From positions 31,912 through 95,911 of the forward strand of contig JAEWPB010000125.1 in NCBI GenBank assembly GCA_023399465.1: a stretch of DNA of 64,000 nucleotides, in the 5' to 3' direction. Of the stretch, positions 24,866-33,867 are shown piece after piece. This DNA comes from Pseudomonadota bacterium. Its GTDB lineage: Bacteria; Pseudomonadota; Alphaproteobacteria; Rhizobiales; Rhizobiaceae. The notes under the pieces were generated by a model that saw nothing but the letters and a program-made list of their open reading frames with translations, did not search any database and was not told the origin of the DNA. Both the position numbers and the translations under genes were made by a program. Every line of letters starts with the position of its first letter. Position 1 is the first letter of the stretch.

Positions 24866-25626
24866 GATGCGCTCCCGTGACGATAGGATACACCCCTGTG
24901 GCGTACGAGCTCACGCAGCATCAGCGCCAGGAACACGGCATTCGTGGAGAGATAGCGAACGAGCATCCGGCGTGGTTCCTGCGCCAGACGGAACACCCAT
25001 TCGAGCCCTGCGTGCTGCGCCCATCCTGGCGCCCGGGCGACCTTGCCCGCCAGGACATCGAAGCTGCCGCCGACGCCCATCACGAAAGGCGCGTCGATCG
25101 CCTGGCGGTGCGCGGCGAGGAAGCGCTCCTTTCGCGGTGTCGGCATGCCGACGAACAGGCAGTCGGCCCGGCTGGCGTTGATCGCTGCGACGATCTCCTT
25201 CTCGCTCTCCGCACCGAAGTAACCGTCATGCAGGCCGGCGAATTCGAGCATCGGATGAAGCCGGCACGTGACGTCGGCAGCGCGCTGAACCACATCAGCC
25301 GTGGCGCCGAGAAAATAGGGACGGTAACCGCGTGCCGCACATTCCGACAGCAACGCCTGCATCAGATCTATGCCGGACACGCGCTCGGGGACCGGGATGC
25401 CGGCAAGGCGTGCGCCCCAGACGATTCCCATCCCGTCGATCCCGACAATGTCGGAGGAGCAGACATCATCACGGAGCGTTGCGTTGGAGCGCATCCGTAC
25501 CAGCTTGGCCACGTTCAGTGCGCAATGGGTGACCTTGCCACGGCGGCCGATCGCATCAAGCACGCGAGCGACCGTCCCCTCTCTGGTCAGGACATCTATA
25601 GGCGCATCAATGAAAATCGATCTCAT
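24862..25626 (-). CDS. WecG/TagA/CpsF-family glycosyltransferase
   Basis: A GT26-type transferase that adds ManNAc or ManNAcA to a lipid-linked acceptor. Signature blocks are VTHCALNVAKLVRM, DIVGIDGMGIVWGARL, ERVSGIDLM, GYRPYFLGA, VGMPTPRKERFL, GVGGSFDVLAG and RAPGWAQHAGLEWVFRLAQEPRRM in two parts. ATG 25626 was preferred over a TTG start at 25677 because homologues begin near this point. Together with wecB and wecC it argues that the EPS contains an N-acetylmannosamine-type residue. Confidence 0.92.
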   Translation of the reverse strand: MRSIFIDAPIDVLTREGTVARVLDAIGRRGKVTHCALNVAKLVRMRSNATLRDDVCSSDIVGIDGMGIVWGARLAGIPVPERVSGIDLMQALLSECAARGYRPYFLGATADVVQRAADVTCRLHPMLEFAGLHDGYFGAESEKEIVAAINASRADCLFVGMPTPRKERFLAAHRQAIDAPFVMGVGGSFDVLAGKVARAPGWAQHAGLEWVFRLAQEPRRMLVRYLSTNAVFLALMLRELVRHRGVSYRHGSAS

Positions 25627-25980
25627 TCCGCGTTCCGATCCATACTGAAAGCTGTGCTTATCGAAGTACTCAATCAATCAATTCTTGTTCTTATTGAAGC
25701 ACATCGTGGTTGCATCGAATAACCGTTCCAGTAGGCGTATGCGCTGGATACAAAAATAGCAGGACAATACTGATTAGAAGCCAATATTGGCACGACGATT
25801 ATCAATATGTTTTCGGATTCCAGAGCAGTTACACCTGAAGGATGCTGAGGCAATCGAACTGCGTATACCCCTACCTCTCTGGTTGGAAGTGACGAGGAAC
25901 CTGCGCCTGCCTTACTACTGTGCGCAACGTCGCGGCACTCATGCCCGGCGGAGGGAAGTCGTCGGCGGGAGTCAAGACAG
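25627..25980. other. Divergent intergenic region, EPS promoters
   Basis: This is relatively AT-rich compared with flanking genes and separates the leftward wecG-wecB-wecC-wzx-wzy run from the rightward CapK-like run, so it should contain two divergent promoters. A GGGAG site precedes the GTG at 25981. I see no gene, riboswitch or clear operator. Confidence 0.45.
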
Positions 25981-27441
25981 GTGGGTTTCCTGGACATCGC
26001 GCGCAGTTCATATGTCTCTTTGCCGCTGGGCGTACGCCGATATATCGGCGCAGCGCTCGCAGCGGTGCCGGTGGAACTGCGCTACGGCCCCACCTACCGC
26101 AACTGCCGCGCCGAGATCGCGCAGGCCCGGCGCGATCCCGTGATGGCACGCAAAGAGCAGCAAAAGCGGCTCCTGCAGGTGGTAACGACGGCTCTGGAGC
26201 ATTCGCCGTTCTACAAGGAAGCCTTCGCCACCGTCTTCGGGCCAAATCCGCGCGCCGACGAGATCGTCCAGCCGGAAAGCTGGCAGCGGGTGCAGGTCCT
26301 CGACAACCACACGGTGCGGCGCGAGGCAGCCAACCTCTGCTGCGTTCCGCAAGAACGTCTCGACCGCGTCACCACTGGGGGCAGCGGGGGCCACCCGCTT
26401 GCATTCTTCCTCGACCGTGACCGCAGCCCCAGGGAATATGCCTTCATCATGGACCTCTGGGCGAGACTGGGGTGCGGACCCGACGAGTGGCGGGCGTCGT
26501 TCAGGGGCTGGCATCTTCCGGCCGAGGCCCGCCTTCCCTTCGAGGTCGAGCATGGCCTGCGCCAACTGCGATGTTCGGTGCATCGCATGGACCAGGACCA
26601 CATGCACCGCTTCGCACAGGAGATTGCACGCCGCGAAATCAGGTTCCTGCAGGGCTATCCGCACGCGATCGCAAAATTCGCAGCCTTCGCGGCGAGAAAC
26701 GGTCTGCCGATGCGACACGCAATTGCAGGCATCATGCTGCATTCCGAGCCTCTCTACCCGGAGCATCGCGTCCAGATCACACAGGGCTTCCCTAACGCAG
26801 GGCTGCTTCCGTTCTACGGCCTGAGCGAGAAATGTGCCTTCGGCAGCCCCGATCCGGCGCGTGAAGGGGTCTATGCCATGAACCCTCTCTACGGCCTGAC
26901 GGAACTGCTTGACGATGAGGGCGCGCAGGTCACCGAACCCGGTCGTGAGGGCCGGATCGTTTCGACCGGCCTGCAGTTTCTTGGCATGCCGTTCATCCGC
27001 TACGAGACCGGCGACCGTGCCACGCTGGTCGAACGCCCTGACGACGCCAACGGCCACAGCCTCCTCGTCAGCGATATTCTGCCCCGCGAAGGTCGACGGT
27101 ACCTTATCTCACGCTCGAACGAACCCATCGCTGCATTCACGGCAATGATGGACAGCGAAGTGGGCGCCATCGCTGCATTCCAGTACGAGCAACACCACCC
27201 GGGCGAGGTGTTGATGCGGGTGGAACTCGCCGAGGACGCGTCGCCCGCGATGCTGGATATCTATATCCGCAAGACGAATGAGCGGCTGCGCGGCGAGATC
27301 ACCATCACTCCCGAGATCGTCCAGTCCATCCCGCTTACCGCCAGGGGCAAACTCCGCTTCCTCATCCAGCATCTCCCCGTCCCCTCTTCGGCGGAGCGCG
27401 GCGCTCTGCCGGCCTCCAGCCATGGAGCCGTCGATGTGTGA
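25981..27441 (+). CDS. CapK/PaaK-like adenylate-forming enzyme
   Basis: A 486-residue member of the phenylacetate-CoA-ligase-like branch often found in capsule and EPS loci (CapK). Visible blocks are SPFYKEAF, the glycine-rich nucleotide loop VTTGGSGGHPLAFFLDR, the acid-binding region GYPHAIAKFAAF, YGLSEKCAF in the position of the adenylate motif, and RYETGDRA. The C-terminal GKLRFLIQ contains the conserved catalytic-type Lys. I infer it activates a small carboxylic acid for decorating a sugar, possibly with the AAC(3)-like enzyme two genes on. The GTG start has GGGAG about nine bases before; an ATG start is not available nearby. Confidence 0.8.
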   Translation: MGFLDIARSSYVSLPLGVRRYIGAALAAVPVELRYGPTYRNCRAEIAQARRDPVMARKEQQKRLLQVVTTALEHSPFYKEAFATVFGPNPRADEIVQPESWQRVQVLDNHTVRREAANLCCVPQERLDRVTTGGSGGHPLAFFLDRDRSPREYAFIMDLWARLGCGPDEWRASFRGWHLPAEARLPFEVEHGLRQLRCSVHRMDQDHMHRFAQEIARREIRFLQGYPHAIAKFAAFAARNGLPMRHAIAGIMLHSEPLYPEHRVQITQGFPNAGLLPFYGLSEKCAFGSPDPAREGVYAMNPLYGLTELLDDEGAQVTEPGREGRIVSTGLQFLGMPFIRYETGDRATLVERPDDANGHSLLVSDILPREGRRYLISRSNEPIAAFTAMMDSEVGAIAAFQYEQHHPGEVLMRVELAEDASPAMLDIYIRKTNERLRGEITITPEIVQSIPLTARGKLRFLIQHLPVPSSAERGALPASSHGAVDV

Positions 27442-28729
27442 ACGCAGCCCCTCCCGAACCCGCCGGACCTTCGCGGCAACTCTGCCGACGCTGTTTGCCA
27501 CCCTTTCATTGTCCGTGATACCGGCCGCCGCGACCGATTATCTGGTGATGCCGGGCGACGTGCTGCAGCTCGACGTCATGGGCATGAGCGGAATGCAGTA
27601 CCCCATGCCGGTCGGCCTCGATGGCACGATCCCCGTTCCCCTGGCGGGGCCGCTGCTCGTCGCGGGACGAAACATCCATGATATCCGAACGCTGGTGCAG
27701 GCGCGACTGGCCTCCAAGACACTGCGCCAATCGGCTTCGTCAGGCGAGGAGTATCTCGTCATCATCGATGCGGAGCGCGTTCTGGTTTCCGTTGCTGAAT
27801 ACCGCCCGGTCTATCTGAGCGGCGACGTCGTCCGCCCCGGCGAGCAGGACTACCGCCCCGGGATGACCGTGCGCCAGGCCATCTCGCTAGCCGGTGGCTA
27901 TAACGCCGGCGGCGCCGGCGATCGATCGTCCATCGACCTGCTCCTCGATGCTGCGGACTTTCGCGCCGAGCGCGCCCGCCTGTGGACCGAATTCACGCAT
28001 GAAATGATGCGGATTGCCCGTATCCGAAGCGAAATCTCCGGTGCGGACAAACCTCCACCCTTCGCAGTCGAAGGAACGCCTCTGACGCAAGAGACGATCG
28101 ATGAACTGGCGCGACTGGAGACCGAGCTGTTCAACGTCAACCATGCCACCCGCCTCAAGGAGCAGGCGTTCGTGAGCAGTGAGCTTCAGAACACGCGCGC
28201 CCAGCTCTCAACGATCAAGGAGCAGCAGCAGAAGGAACGCGAAGGCCTTGAAGCCGACAATGCGGAGTTGCAACGCCATAAGAATATGGAGTCGCGCGGC
28301 CTCACCACCTCCACGCGCGTTGCCGAATCCCGTCGTGACCTGCTCATGTCCTCTACGCGCTTTCTCCAGGCGACCGTGCAGATTGCCCAGTTCGGCAGGG
28401 ATGAGGCAGCCCTGCTTCGTCGGCAGCAGGTGGAGGACGACACGCGCCGGAGAGAGCTTCTCGACGAACTGCAGCAGGCGGTCGTGCGTGTGACGACCAT
28501 CAAGGAGCAGGTCGCGGCCGTCACCGAAAAACTTCGTCATGCCGGTGTAAACAACGCCGCACTGCGCGAAGAAACGGCAGAACCGCCAGTGGTGACGGTA
28601 ATCCGCAACGACAAGGCCGGCCCGGAGCGGCTGAGCGCGGACCAGGACATGCCGCTGATGCCCGGCGACGTTGTCGAAGTCACGCTGCCGATCGCCAAAT
28701 CGGGTTTCGGCCGATTGCTGCAGAACTGA
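27434..28729 (+). CDS. Wza/ExoF-type polysaccharide export protein
   Basis: A periplasmic/outer-membrane export protein. An N-terminal signal (ATLPTLFATLSLSVIPAAA) is followed by the poly_export domain beginning TDYLVMPGDVLQLDV, then SLBB-type beta-grasp repeats (VYLSGDVVRPGEQDYRPGMT in part) and a long coiled-coil region at about residues 200-370. The C-terminus has a second beta-grasp block, DMPLMPGDVVEVTLP. The absence of a lipobox and the long coiled coil resemble ExoF of rhizobia. Start ATG 27434 overlaps the CapK-like stop; ATG 27422 is an alternative. Confidence 0.88.
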   Translation: MCERSPSRTRRTFAATLPTLFATLSLSVIPAAATDYLVMPGDVLQLDVMGMSGMQYPMPVGLDGTIPVPLAGPLLVAGRNIHDIRTLVQARLASKTLRQSASSGEEYLVIIDAERVLVSVAEYRPVYLSGDVVRPGEQDYRPGMTVRQAISLAGGYNAGGAGDRSSIDLLLDAADFRAERARLWTEFTHEMMRIARIRSEISGADKPPPFAVEGTPLTQETIDELARLETELFNVNHATRLKEQAFVSSELQNTRAQLSTIKEQQQKEREGLEADNAELQRHKNMESRGLTTSTRVAESRRDLLMSSTRFLQATVQIAQFGRDEAALLRRQQVEDDTRRRELLDELQQAVVRVTTIKEQVAAVTEKLRHAGVNNAALREETAEPPVVTVIRNDKAGPERLSADQDMPLMPGDVVEVTLPIAKSGFGRLLQN

Positions 28730-28738
28730 GGGGTGGGC

Positions 28739-29734
28739 ATGACGACGTCCCTCCTCGCCGAAGAAATCAGGACCTATGCAAGCGTCTTCGTCAAACGGGT
28801 GCTGCCTGGCCCGGCGATGGAGCGCCTGCGCGATCTTAACCGGATCAGGATACGCGCCGGCCGCAAGAAGGGCCAAGCGGGCGGGCACGTTCCGCACAGC
28901 CGCGAGCGGCTTTCGGCCGATCTCGCCGCACTCGGTCTCGAACATGGCCAGGACGTGCTCGTCCATGCCGCGTTCAGCGCGCTTGGCAAGGTGGAAGGTG
29001 GACCGGGGACGGTCGTCGGCGCCATCCGTGACGTGGTCGGCGAGGACGCGACCATCCTCGCCCCCGCTTATCCGATGTCGTCCACCATGTATGAGTGGAT
29101 GATCACGCCTGAGCCGTTCGATGTCCGCTACAGCCGTTCCCGCATGGGCGCGATCAGCGAGTACATCCGCACGCTCCCCCACGCCCGACGCTCGGCCCAC
29201 CCGACCCACAGCGTGGTTGCAATCGGCCCGCGTGCGCACGACTACACCGCCCATCATCATCAAGGCGAGACCCCCGCCGGCCCACACTCGCCCTTCTGGC
29301 GCCATGCACAGATGGGCGGCAGCATCCTGTGCCTCGGTTCCGGTATCGGAAAGGTCACCTCCTATCACGTCATCGAGGACACGGTCGCGGACTTCCCCTT
29401 CGACGTCTATTGCCCGAAGCCATTCGAAAAGCTGGTCCGCTTCGAGGACGGCACGAGCAGGCGCATCCGCACATTGATCAATGATCCGGCCCTCAGCCCC
29501 TGGCGGGTGGACAACTTCAAACCGAAGGAGGCGGAGATCCTTGCCCGCCTGCGCCAGTGCGGCGCCATCCAGATCGGAGCCGTCGGCGATGCGCAGTCTC
29601 ACCTGATGAATGCCGCCACGCTGCTCGAGCTGATGCATACCTGGCTGAAGCAGGGCCTGACCATCTATCACCGGCCGCGCTGGGGCTTTCCACGCCGCAA
29701 ATGGACCACCGACAATCGAGTGAGGGCAAGCTGA
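28739..29734 (+). CDS. Aminoglycoside 3-N-acetyltransferase-fold protein, probable EPS amino-sugar N-acylase
   Basis: An AAC(3)-family (antibiotic_NAT) fold of about 330 residues: DVLVHAAFSALGKVEGGPGTVV, AYPMSSTMY, SRSRMGAISEYIR, HPTHSVVAIGP and GQ-type HQGETPAGPHSPFWR are the recognisable blocks. Members in polysaccharide loci act on sugar amines instead of drugs, so resistance is not the expected role. It sits between the Wza-like gene and a toroid-fold protein. Start ATG 28739 was chosen over the GTG six bases upstream. Confidence 0.8.
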   Translation: MTTSLLAEEIRTYASVFVKRVLPGPAMERLRDLNRIRIRAGRKKGQAGGHVPHSRERLSADLAALGLEHGQDVLVHAAFSALGKVEGGPGTVVGAIRDVVGEDATILAPAYPMSSTMYEWMITPEPFDVRYSRSRMGAISEYIRTLPHARRSAHPTHSVVAIGPRAHDYTAHHHQGETPAGPHSPFWRHAQMGGSILCLGSGIGKVTSYHVIEDTVADFPFDVYCPKPFEKLVRFEDGTSRRIRTLINDPALSPWRVDNFKPKEAEILARLRQCGAIQIGAVGDAQSHLMNAATLLELMHTWLKQGLTIYHRPRWGFPRRKWTTDNRVRAS

Positions 29735-30918
29735 TGGGGTCAATAACGGATTTCGGCCAGGTCCCGGCCGGGAGCAACGCCAACGAGGCGCCGCTCGGCG
29801 AGGTATATGACCCGCTCATCGGCTTTGTGCTGAAAGGGCTGCGCAATTGCTGGATGCCGCAACAGCAGCGCTGGTCGCACATCTATCACCTCGACGGGCG
29901 GATGGTGCCAAACCAGTCGGTGCCGGAGAGCGACGTATTCTACTCGCTCAACGTGCTTCTCGGCCTGTCACGGGTGCCCAATGCCGGCTCCCTCGGCTAC
30001 GATCTCGACGCTATCTTCGATGACTGCACCAGCCATCTCCTGAAGCTGAACGTCAAGAAATACGCCTATGGCATGGCCCTGTGGACCTCCGCTGCGATGG
30101 ACAGGAAATTGTCCGACGAGATCAGCGACGCTTTCGCTACCTTCCTGCGCAACCGCTCCAACTGGCGCAGTTTCCGGGCTCAGGATCTAGGTATGATCCT
30201 GACCGGGCTGACCGCGCAGGTGGCCGCCGGGGAGGAACGCTGGCGCGATCTGCTCGCACCGCTGTTCGAACGGCTGCTCGAGCGGCACAGCTGTAAATCC
30301 GGCCTGTTCTTCGAAGGCGGAGGGCCGTTCCGGCGGCGCTTCGCGACCTTCGCCACCCAGACCTACCTCACGATAGCCTGCTACGTCTACTTCGACTATT
30401 CCGGCGACAAGCGTGCGCTGGCGCTCGCCAATGCCTGCGTCGAGAAGCTGATTTCCCTGCAGGGTCCCCAGGGCGAGTGGCCGTGGTTCTACCATGTGCC
30501 ATCCGGACGGATCGTGGATTTCTACGAGGTCTATTCCGTACATCAGGACGGCATGGCACCGGCCTTCCTCGAACTTGCCGAGCGCCATTCGGTTCCCGGC
30601 GCATCGGACGCCCTGCGCCGAGGTTTCGGCTGGATTTTCGGCGACAACCAGCTTGGCGAAGACATGCTCCGGCCGGAGCTGGGCATGATCGTGCGCTCGC
30701 AATTGCGCCGTGGCGAGGCCGACAGCAAGCTTCCGCGGCTCTTGCGCGGCAGCTTTGCGGCGCTGACCGGCCGAAGTGCTACCCTTGCCGATCCCCGAAA
30801 TCTCACCCTGAGGCTCGAATGTCGAAGCTATCACCTGGGCTGGATCCTGTGGTCCTTCGCGCAGAGGCGGGATCTTCCGCAGATCACCCGGGCACCTCAG
30901 TTCGCTTCGACACTTTGA
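29734..30918 (+). CDS. Alpha/alpha-toroid-fold protein of the EPS locus, function unknown
   Basis: A 394-residue protein whose repeated helix pairs with aromatic/acidic ends (PEGEWPWFYHVPSGR-like, SVHQDGMAPAFLEL, LFFEGGGPFRRRF) resemble six-hairpin glycosidases and terpenoid-cyclase toroids. No catalytic pair can be named. No signal peptide is seen, so it may be cytoplasmic. ATG 29734 overlaps the preceding stop by one base. Its position directly before a heparinase-II/III-like gene suggests joint action on the polymer or its lipid-linked unit. Confidence 0.65.
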   Translation: MGSITDFGQVPAGSNANEAPLGEVYDPLIGFVLKGLRNCWMPQQQRWSHIYHLDGRMVPNQSVPESDVFYSLNVLLGLSRVPNAGSLGYDLDAIFDDCTSHLLKLNVKKYAYGMALWTSAAMDRKLSDEISDAFATFLRNRSNWRSFRAQDLGMILTGLTAQVAAGEERWRDLLAPLFERLLERHSCKSGLFFEGGGPFRRRFATFATQTYLTIACYVYFDYSGDKRALALANACVEKLISLQGPQGEWPWFYHVPSGRIVDFYEVYSVHQDGMAPAFLELAERHSVPGASDALRRGFGWIFGDNQLGEDMLRPELGMIVRSQLRRGEADSKLPRLLRGSFAALTGRSATLADPRNLTLRLECRSYHLGWILWSFAQRRDLPQITRAPQFASTL

Positions 30919-32921
30919 AGCAGGCGCCGCAGGTCGCCGCGCCACCCGGCGGAACATTCACCTGGTATCTGCGCCGTGCCGCCGCAATGACGCCGCGCGA
31001 ACTGGTCCACCGCCTGTTCGAGCAGTGCCGGCGAAGCCTGTCGCGCCGCGACCGACGGGGGTGGCAGCAGTTCGATCTCGGCGACGGGCCGCTGTCATCG
31101 CTGCCGGCGCTGAAAGCGCTTGTCGCAACCTCCTGGCCCGAGGGACTTGAGGAGGCAGCATCTTCACGAGCCCAGCCCCCCGAATTCCTGGGCAACACCT
31201 GGCCGGTCGCCGTCCACGGCGACCTGTGCGAAGGCCTCTGGCATCGCGATCCCGTCACCGGCACCATGTGGCCGGGAGCCGAAACCTTCTGCTTCGATGT
31301 GCGATGGCGCCAGGTAACGGACAAGTCCGACGTCAAGTTTGTTCTCGAACTGAACCGCCTCCAGCATCTGCACACTCCTTGCGCTCGCGCGATCCGTGAC
31401 GGCGACGCCTCCGCGGCACTGGAGGCGGCCGGGACCCTGATCGACTGGATGGCTGCCAACCCGCCATTTTGCGGCCTGAACTGGCTCTCCGGCATCGAAC
31501 TGGCATTGCGTCTGATCTCGGCGGCTTTCGTCGTCACCGCGCTCGATGCTGCCGCGCCCGGTCACCGCCATCGCCGCGCCTTGCGCAGTTTCATCGCCGC
31601 CCACGCCTATTGGCTCGATCGTTTTCCATCGCTTCATTCCTCCGCCAACAACCACCTCGTTGCCGAAGGACTGGGCCTGCTCGTCGCGTCGGAACTGATG
31701 CCCGACCTGCCACGCCGATATGGGCGACGCGCACGCGCGATCCTGGCAGAGGCCGTCCACAGCCAGTTCCACGACGATGGCACGGGCGTAGAACAATCGC
31801 CGACCTATGCAGCGTTCACCCTGGAAATGTTGCTTCTCGGGATCGTGATCGAGCGGACGCAAGAGAATGAGGTCACGAAGGCAAATGCCGATATCCTCGC
31901 TCGCGCCGCTTCCCATCTCAAGGTGCTGCTGGATGCGGGCGGACGGCCGCCGCGCATCGGCGACGACGACGAAGGCCGGGTCATCGTCACCGCTCCGCAA
32001 CGCGAGGACCTCTATGTCGCGTCGATCGTGGCCGCGGCAGCCGGCGTTCTCAGTCGTCCGGACCTTTCACCGCCGGTCATCCCGGCCGAGTTGCGCAACC
32101 TGCTGTTCACCCCTCCATCAGTGCCAGCCCCGTCTCCGTCCGGGGTAGTGGCGTTTCCATCGGGCGGTTACACCGTCGTGCGCGAAAAGATCCGTGACCG
32201 CAACATCGTGTTGACGATGGACCACGGACCGGTCGGATTTGGCGCGCTGGCGGCGCACGGGCACGCCGACGCGCTCGCGCTGTGGCTGCATATCGATGAC
32301 CAGCCGGTTTTCGTCGATGCCGGAACCTATCGCTACAACGCCAGTGCGGGCTGGCGCGAATGGCTGCGCTCGTCGCTGGCGCACAACACCCTGTCGATCG
32401 ATGGCGAAAGCCAGAGCCTCACGGCCGGCGACTTCAACTGGCGGCACAAGGCGCAAACACAACTGATTTCGCTCGCGGACGGCGGCAGCTGGCGGATCGT
32501 CGCCCGGCATGACGGTTATCGACAGCGTTTCGGCGTGGTGCACCAGCGTAGCTGTCGCCGCGTCGACGGCGGTTTCATGGTCGACGATCTGCTGCTCGAG
32601 CCACGCAACGGTGGCAAGATCGGCCCCGGTTTCCGGCATCAGGCGCTGATCGGCTTCCTGATCCACCCGGACCTGACAGTATCGCCGTGCCGCAACGGCG
32701 CACTTCTCTCCAAAAATGGCGAAGCTATCCTGCGGCTGCTGTCGCGTTCCGGTGCTCCCCCAGAAATCGTCGAGGAGGACAATGCGGTCTGCCCGCCGAT
32801 CTATTCACAAGCCTACAACTGCACCCGATCCACCAGGAGGATCCTGTTTCAACCGTTACGTTTCGACGAACCGCACCAGGTCCAGGTCGAGGTTATCCCT
32901 CGCTCGGCGAGAACCGTATAG
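30819..32921 (+). CDS. Heparinase II/III-like protein
   Basis: About 700 residues. The N-terminal part (TFTWYLRRAAAMTPRELVHRL) is the standard beginning of this family in EPS loci. Next comes an alpha/alpha toroid with FPSLHSSANNHLVAEGLGLL and EQSPTYAAFTLEML, then the heparinase II/III C-terminal beta-sandwich with GHADALALWLHIDDQPVFVD in part, GTYRYNASAGWREWLRSSLAHNTLSIDG in part. His/Tyr residues needed for lyase chemistry are plausible (NNHLV; GHADAL). ATG 30819 overlaps the preceding gene by 100 bases and has no good ribosome site, so the true start may be downstream, around 30987. Probable role: degradation or processing of the EPS. Confidence 0.82.
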   Translation: MSKLSPGLDPVVLRAEAGSSADHPGTSVRFDTLKQAPQVAAPPGGTFTWYLRRAAAMTPRELVHRLFEQCRRSLSRRDRRGWQQFDLGDGPLSSLPALKALVATSWPEGLEEAASSRAQPPEFLGNTWPVAVHGDLCEGLWHRDPVTGTMWPGAETFCFDVRWRQVTDKSDVKFVLELNRLQHLHTPCARAIRDGDASAALEAAGTLIDWMAANPPFCGLNWLSGIELALRLISAAFVVTALDAAAPGHRHRRALRSFIAAHAYWLDRFPSLHSSANNHLVAEGLGLLVASELMPDLPRRYGRRARAILAEAVHSQFHDDGTGVEQSPTYAAFTLEMLLLGIVIERTQENEVTKANADILARAASHLKVLLDAGGRPPRIGDDDEGRVIVTAPQREDLYVASIVAAAAGVLSRPDLSPPVIPAELRNLLFTPPSVPAPSPSGVVAFPSGGYTVVREKIRDRNIVLTMDHGPVGFGALAAHGHADALALWLHIDDQPVFVDAGTYRYNASAGWREWLRSSLAHNTLSIDGESQSLTAGDFNWRHKAQTQLISLADGGSWRIVARHDGYRQRFGVVHQRSCRRVDGGFMVDDLLLEPRNGGKIGPGFRHQALIGFLIHPDLTVSPCRNGALLSKNGEAILRLLSRSGAPPEIVEEDNAVCPPIYSQAYNCTRSTRRILFQPLRFDEPHQVQVEVIPRSARTV

Positions 32922-32995
32922 CGAGCCGGCACCGCAATCCTGACCGGGTTCGATGATCGCATGTGTTGAACAGGCGCGACGAGCCATGTCCGCGG

Positions 32996-33105
32996 TTTCC
33001 GGGCGGGCACATCCTAAAACGCCAAAAGCCTGCCTTGCGGGAGGCCTTGTGTCTTGCATTTGTGCTTTGATTTGGTTGCGGGGGCCTGACTCCACCGAGG
33101 CTTGG
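32996..33105. repeat. Dispersed ~110-bp repeat, copy 1
   Basis: It aligns with 54124-54240 over its full length, including the identical core TTTGTGCTTTGATTTGGTTG. Copy 2 forms the 3-prime end of a decayed serine recombinase gene, so copy 1 is probably a leftover of the same element or a target-site relic. A hairpin within it would act as a terminator on the minus strand. Confidence 0.7.
33023..33045 (-). terminator. Hairpin plus T-run at the end of the sugar operon
   Basis: Read on the minus strand, an imperfect GC-rich stem (33028-33045) is followed by TTTT. It lies about 130 bases past the lrgB stop, so it is a reasonable terminator for the leftward sugar operon, carried by the dispersed repeat. 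Confidence 0.5.
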
Positions 33106-33174
33106 ACGCCCCGCAAATGGTGAAACGGATATGGATACCGTCGAAAGTGCTCCGGGCCGGCCCCATGGTCAGAG

Positions 33175-33867
33175 TTAGATCATGATCGCCAAGGCCAGGC
33201 CATAGAGGACTGCGGTCATGAGAGCGCTCAGCAACATTCCGCAACTGGCAAGCGAGACATGATCTGGCGATATGGCCAGCGTCCTGGCAATTCCCATGGC
33301 ATGCGAGGACAGGCCGAGGGAGAATGCCCGCTCCTCGGGCCCGCTCTCGGGGGTAAGTTTCCATAACCCGCTCGAAATGAAGGAGCCGCCGACGCCGTTG
33401 CACATGACGCAGAGCATGGCAAGATTGTCCCATCCGCCAGTCAGGCGCGACAAAGGCAGCGCGACCGCAAGCGTCGTCATCTTCGGTCCCATGCTCGCCA
33501 GGTATGGCTGACCAAGACCAAGTACCCAACCGAGCACGACCGCGGTGAGAATGCCTGTAACGGTTGATGCAAGCGTCGATACAAGCATGGCCCGTGCGTT
33601 GGCACGGATGAGCATTCTTTGCTGCCAGAGCGGCAGAGCGAGCGCCACAGTTGCCGGGCCAACCAGAAATGTCATCGGCCGAACACGCGCCAGATAGTCG
33701 TCCGGCGCCACGCCGACGGATGGCAGAAGAATACAGAGAACGACGATGCCGAAGAACAGCGGGTTGCGCAGCGACGAAATCGGGAGTGTCTCCGTCAAAC
33801 GTCGGCTGACCAGCCAAATCAGTATCGTCGAGGCCAGCCAAAGGGCTGTGAGAATGACGTCATCCAT
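33175..33867 (-). CDS. lrgB: LrgB/CidB-family membrane protein
   Basis: A 230-residue membrane protein with about seven hydrophobic segments and the family blocks LRNPLFFGIVVLCILL, VGPATVALALPLW and ALPLSRLTGG with SSHAMGIARTLAIS near the C-terminus. The family includes bacterial CidB/LrgB and the C-terminal half of the plant plastid glycolate/glycerate transporter PLGG1. ATG 33867 overlaps the lrgA stop by eight bases. As the last gene of a sugar-oxidation operon it may export a metabolic acid rather than act as a holin partner. Confidence 0.9.
   Translation of the reverse strand: MDDVILTALWLASTILIWLVSRRLTETLPISSLRNPLFFGIVVLCILLPSVGVAPDDYLARVRPMTFLVGPATVALALPLWQQRMLIRANARAMLVSTLASTVTGILTAVVLGWVLGLGQPYLASMGPKMTTLAVALPLSRLTGGWDNLAMLCVMCNGVGGSFISSGLWKLTPESGPEERAFSLGLSSHAMGIARTLAISPDHVSLASCGMLLSALMTAVLYGLALAIMI

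Noticed and set aside
28739..29734. Aminoglycoside resistance gene
   Set aside because: The AAC(3) fold is present, but the gene is locked inside an EPS modification block, where such enzymes acylate sugar amines.
32856..33116. Small minus-strand frame of 86 codons covering the dispersed repeat
   Set aside because: Its recognisable part is the translated repeat itself, also seen at 53857-54276; likely a non-coding repeat and not a protein family.
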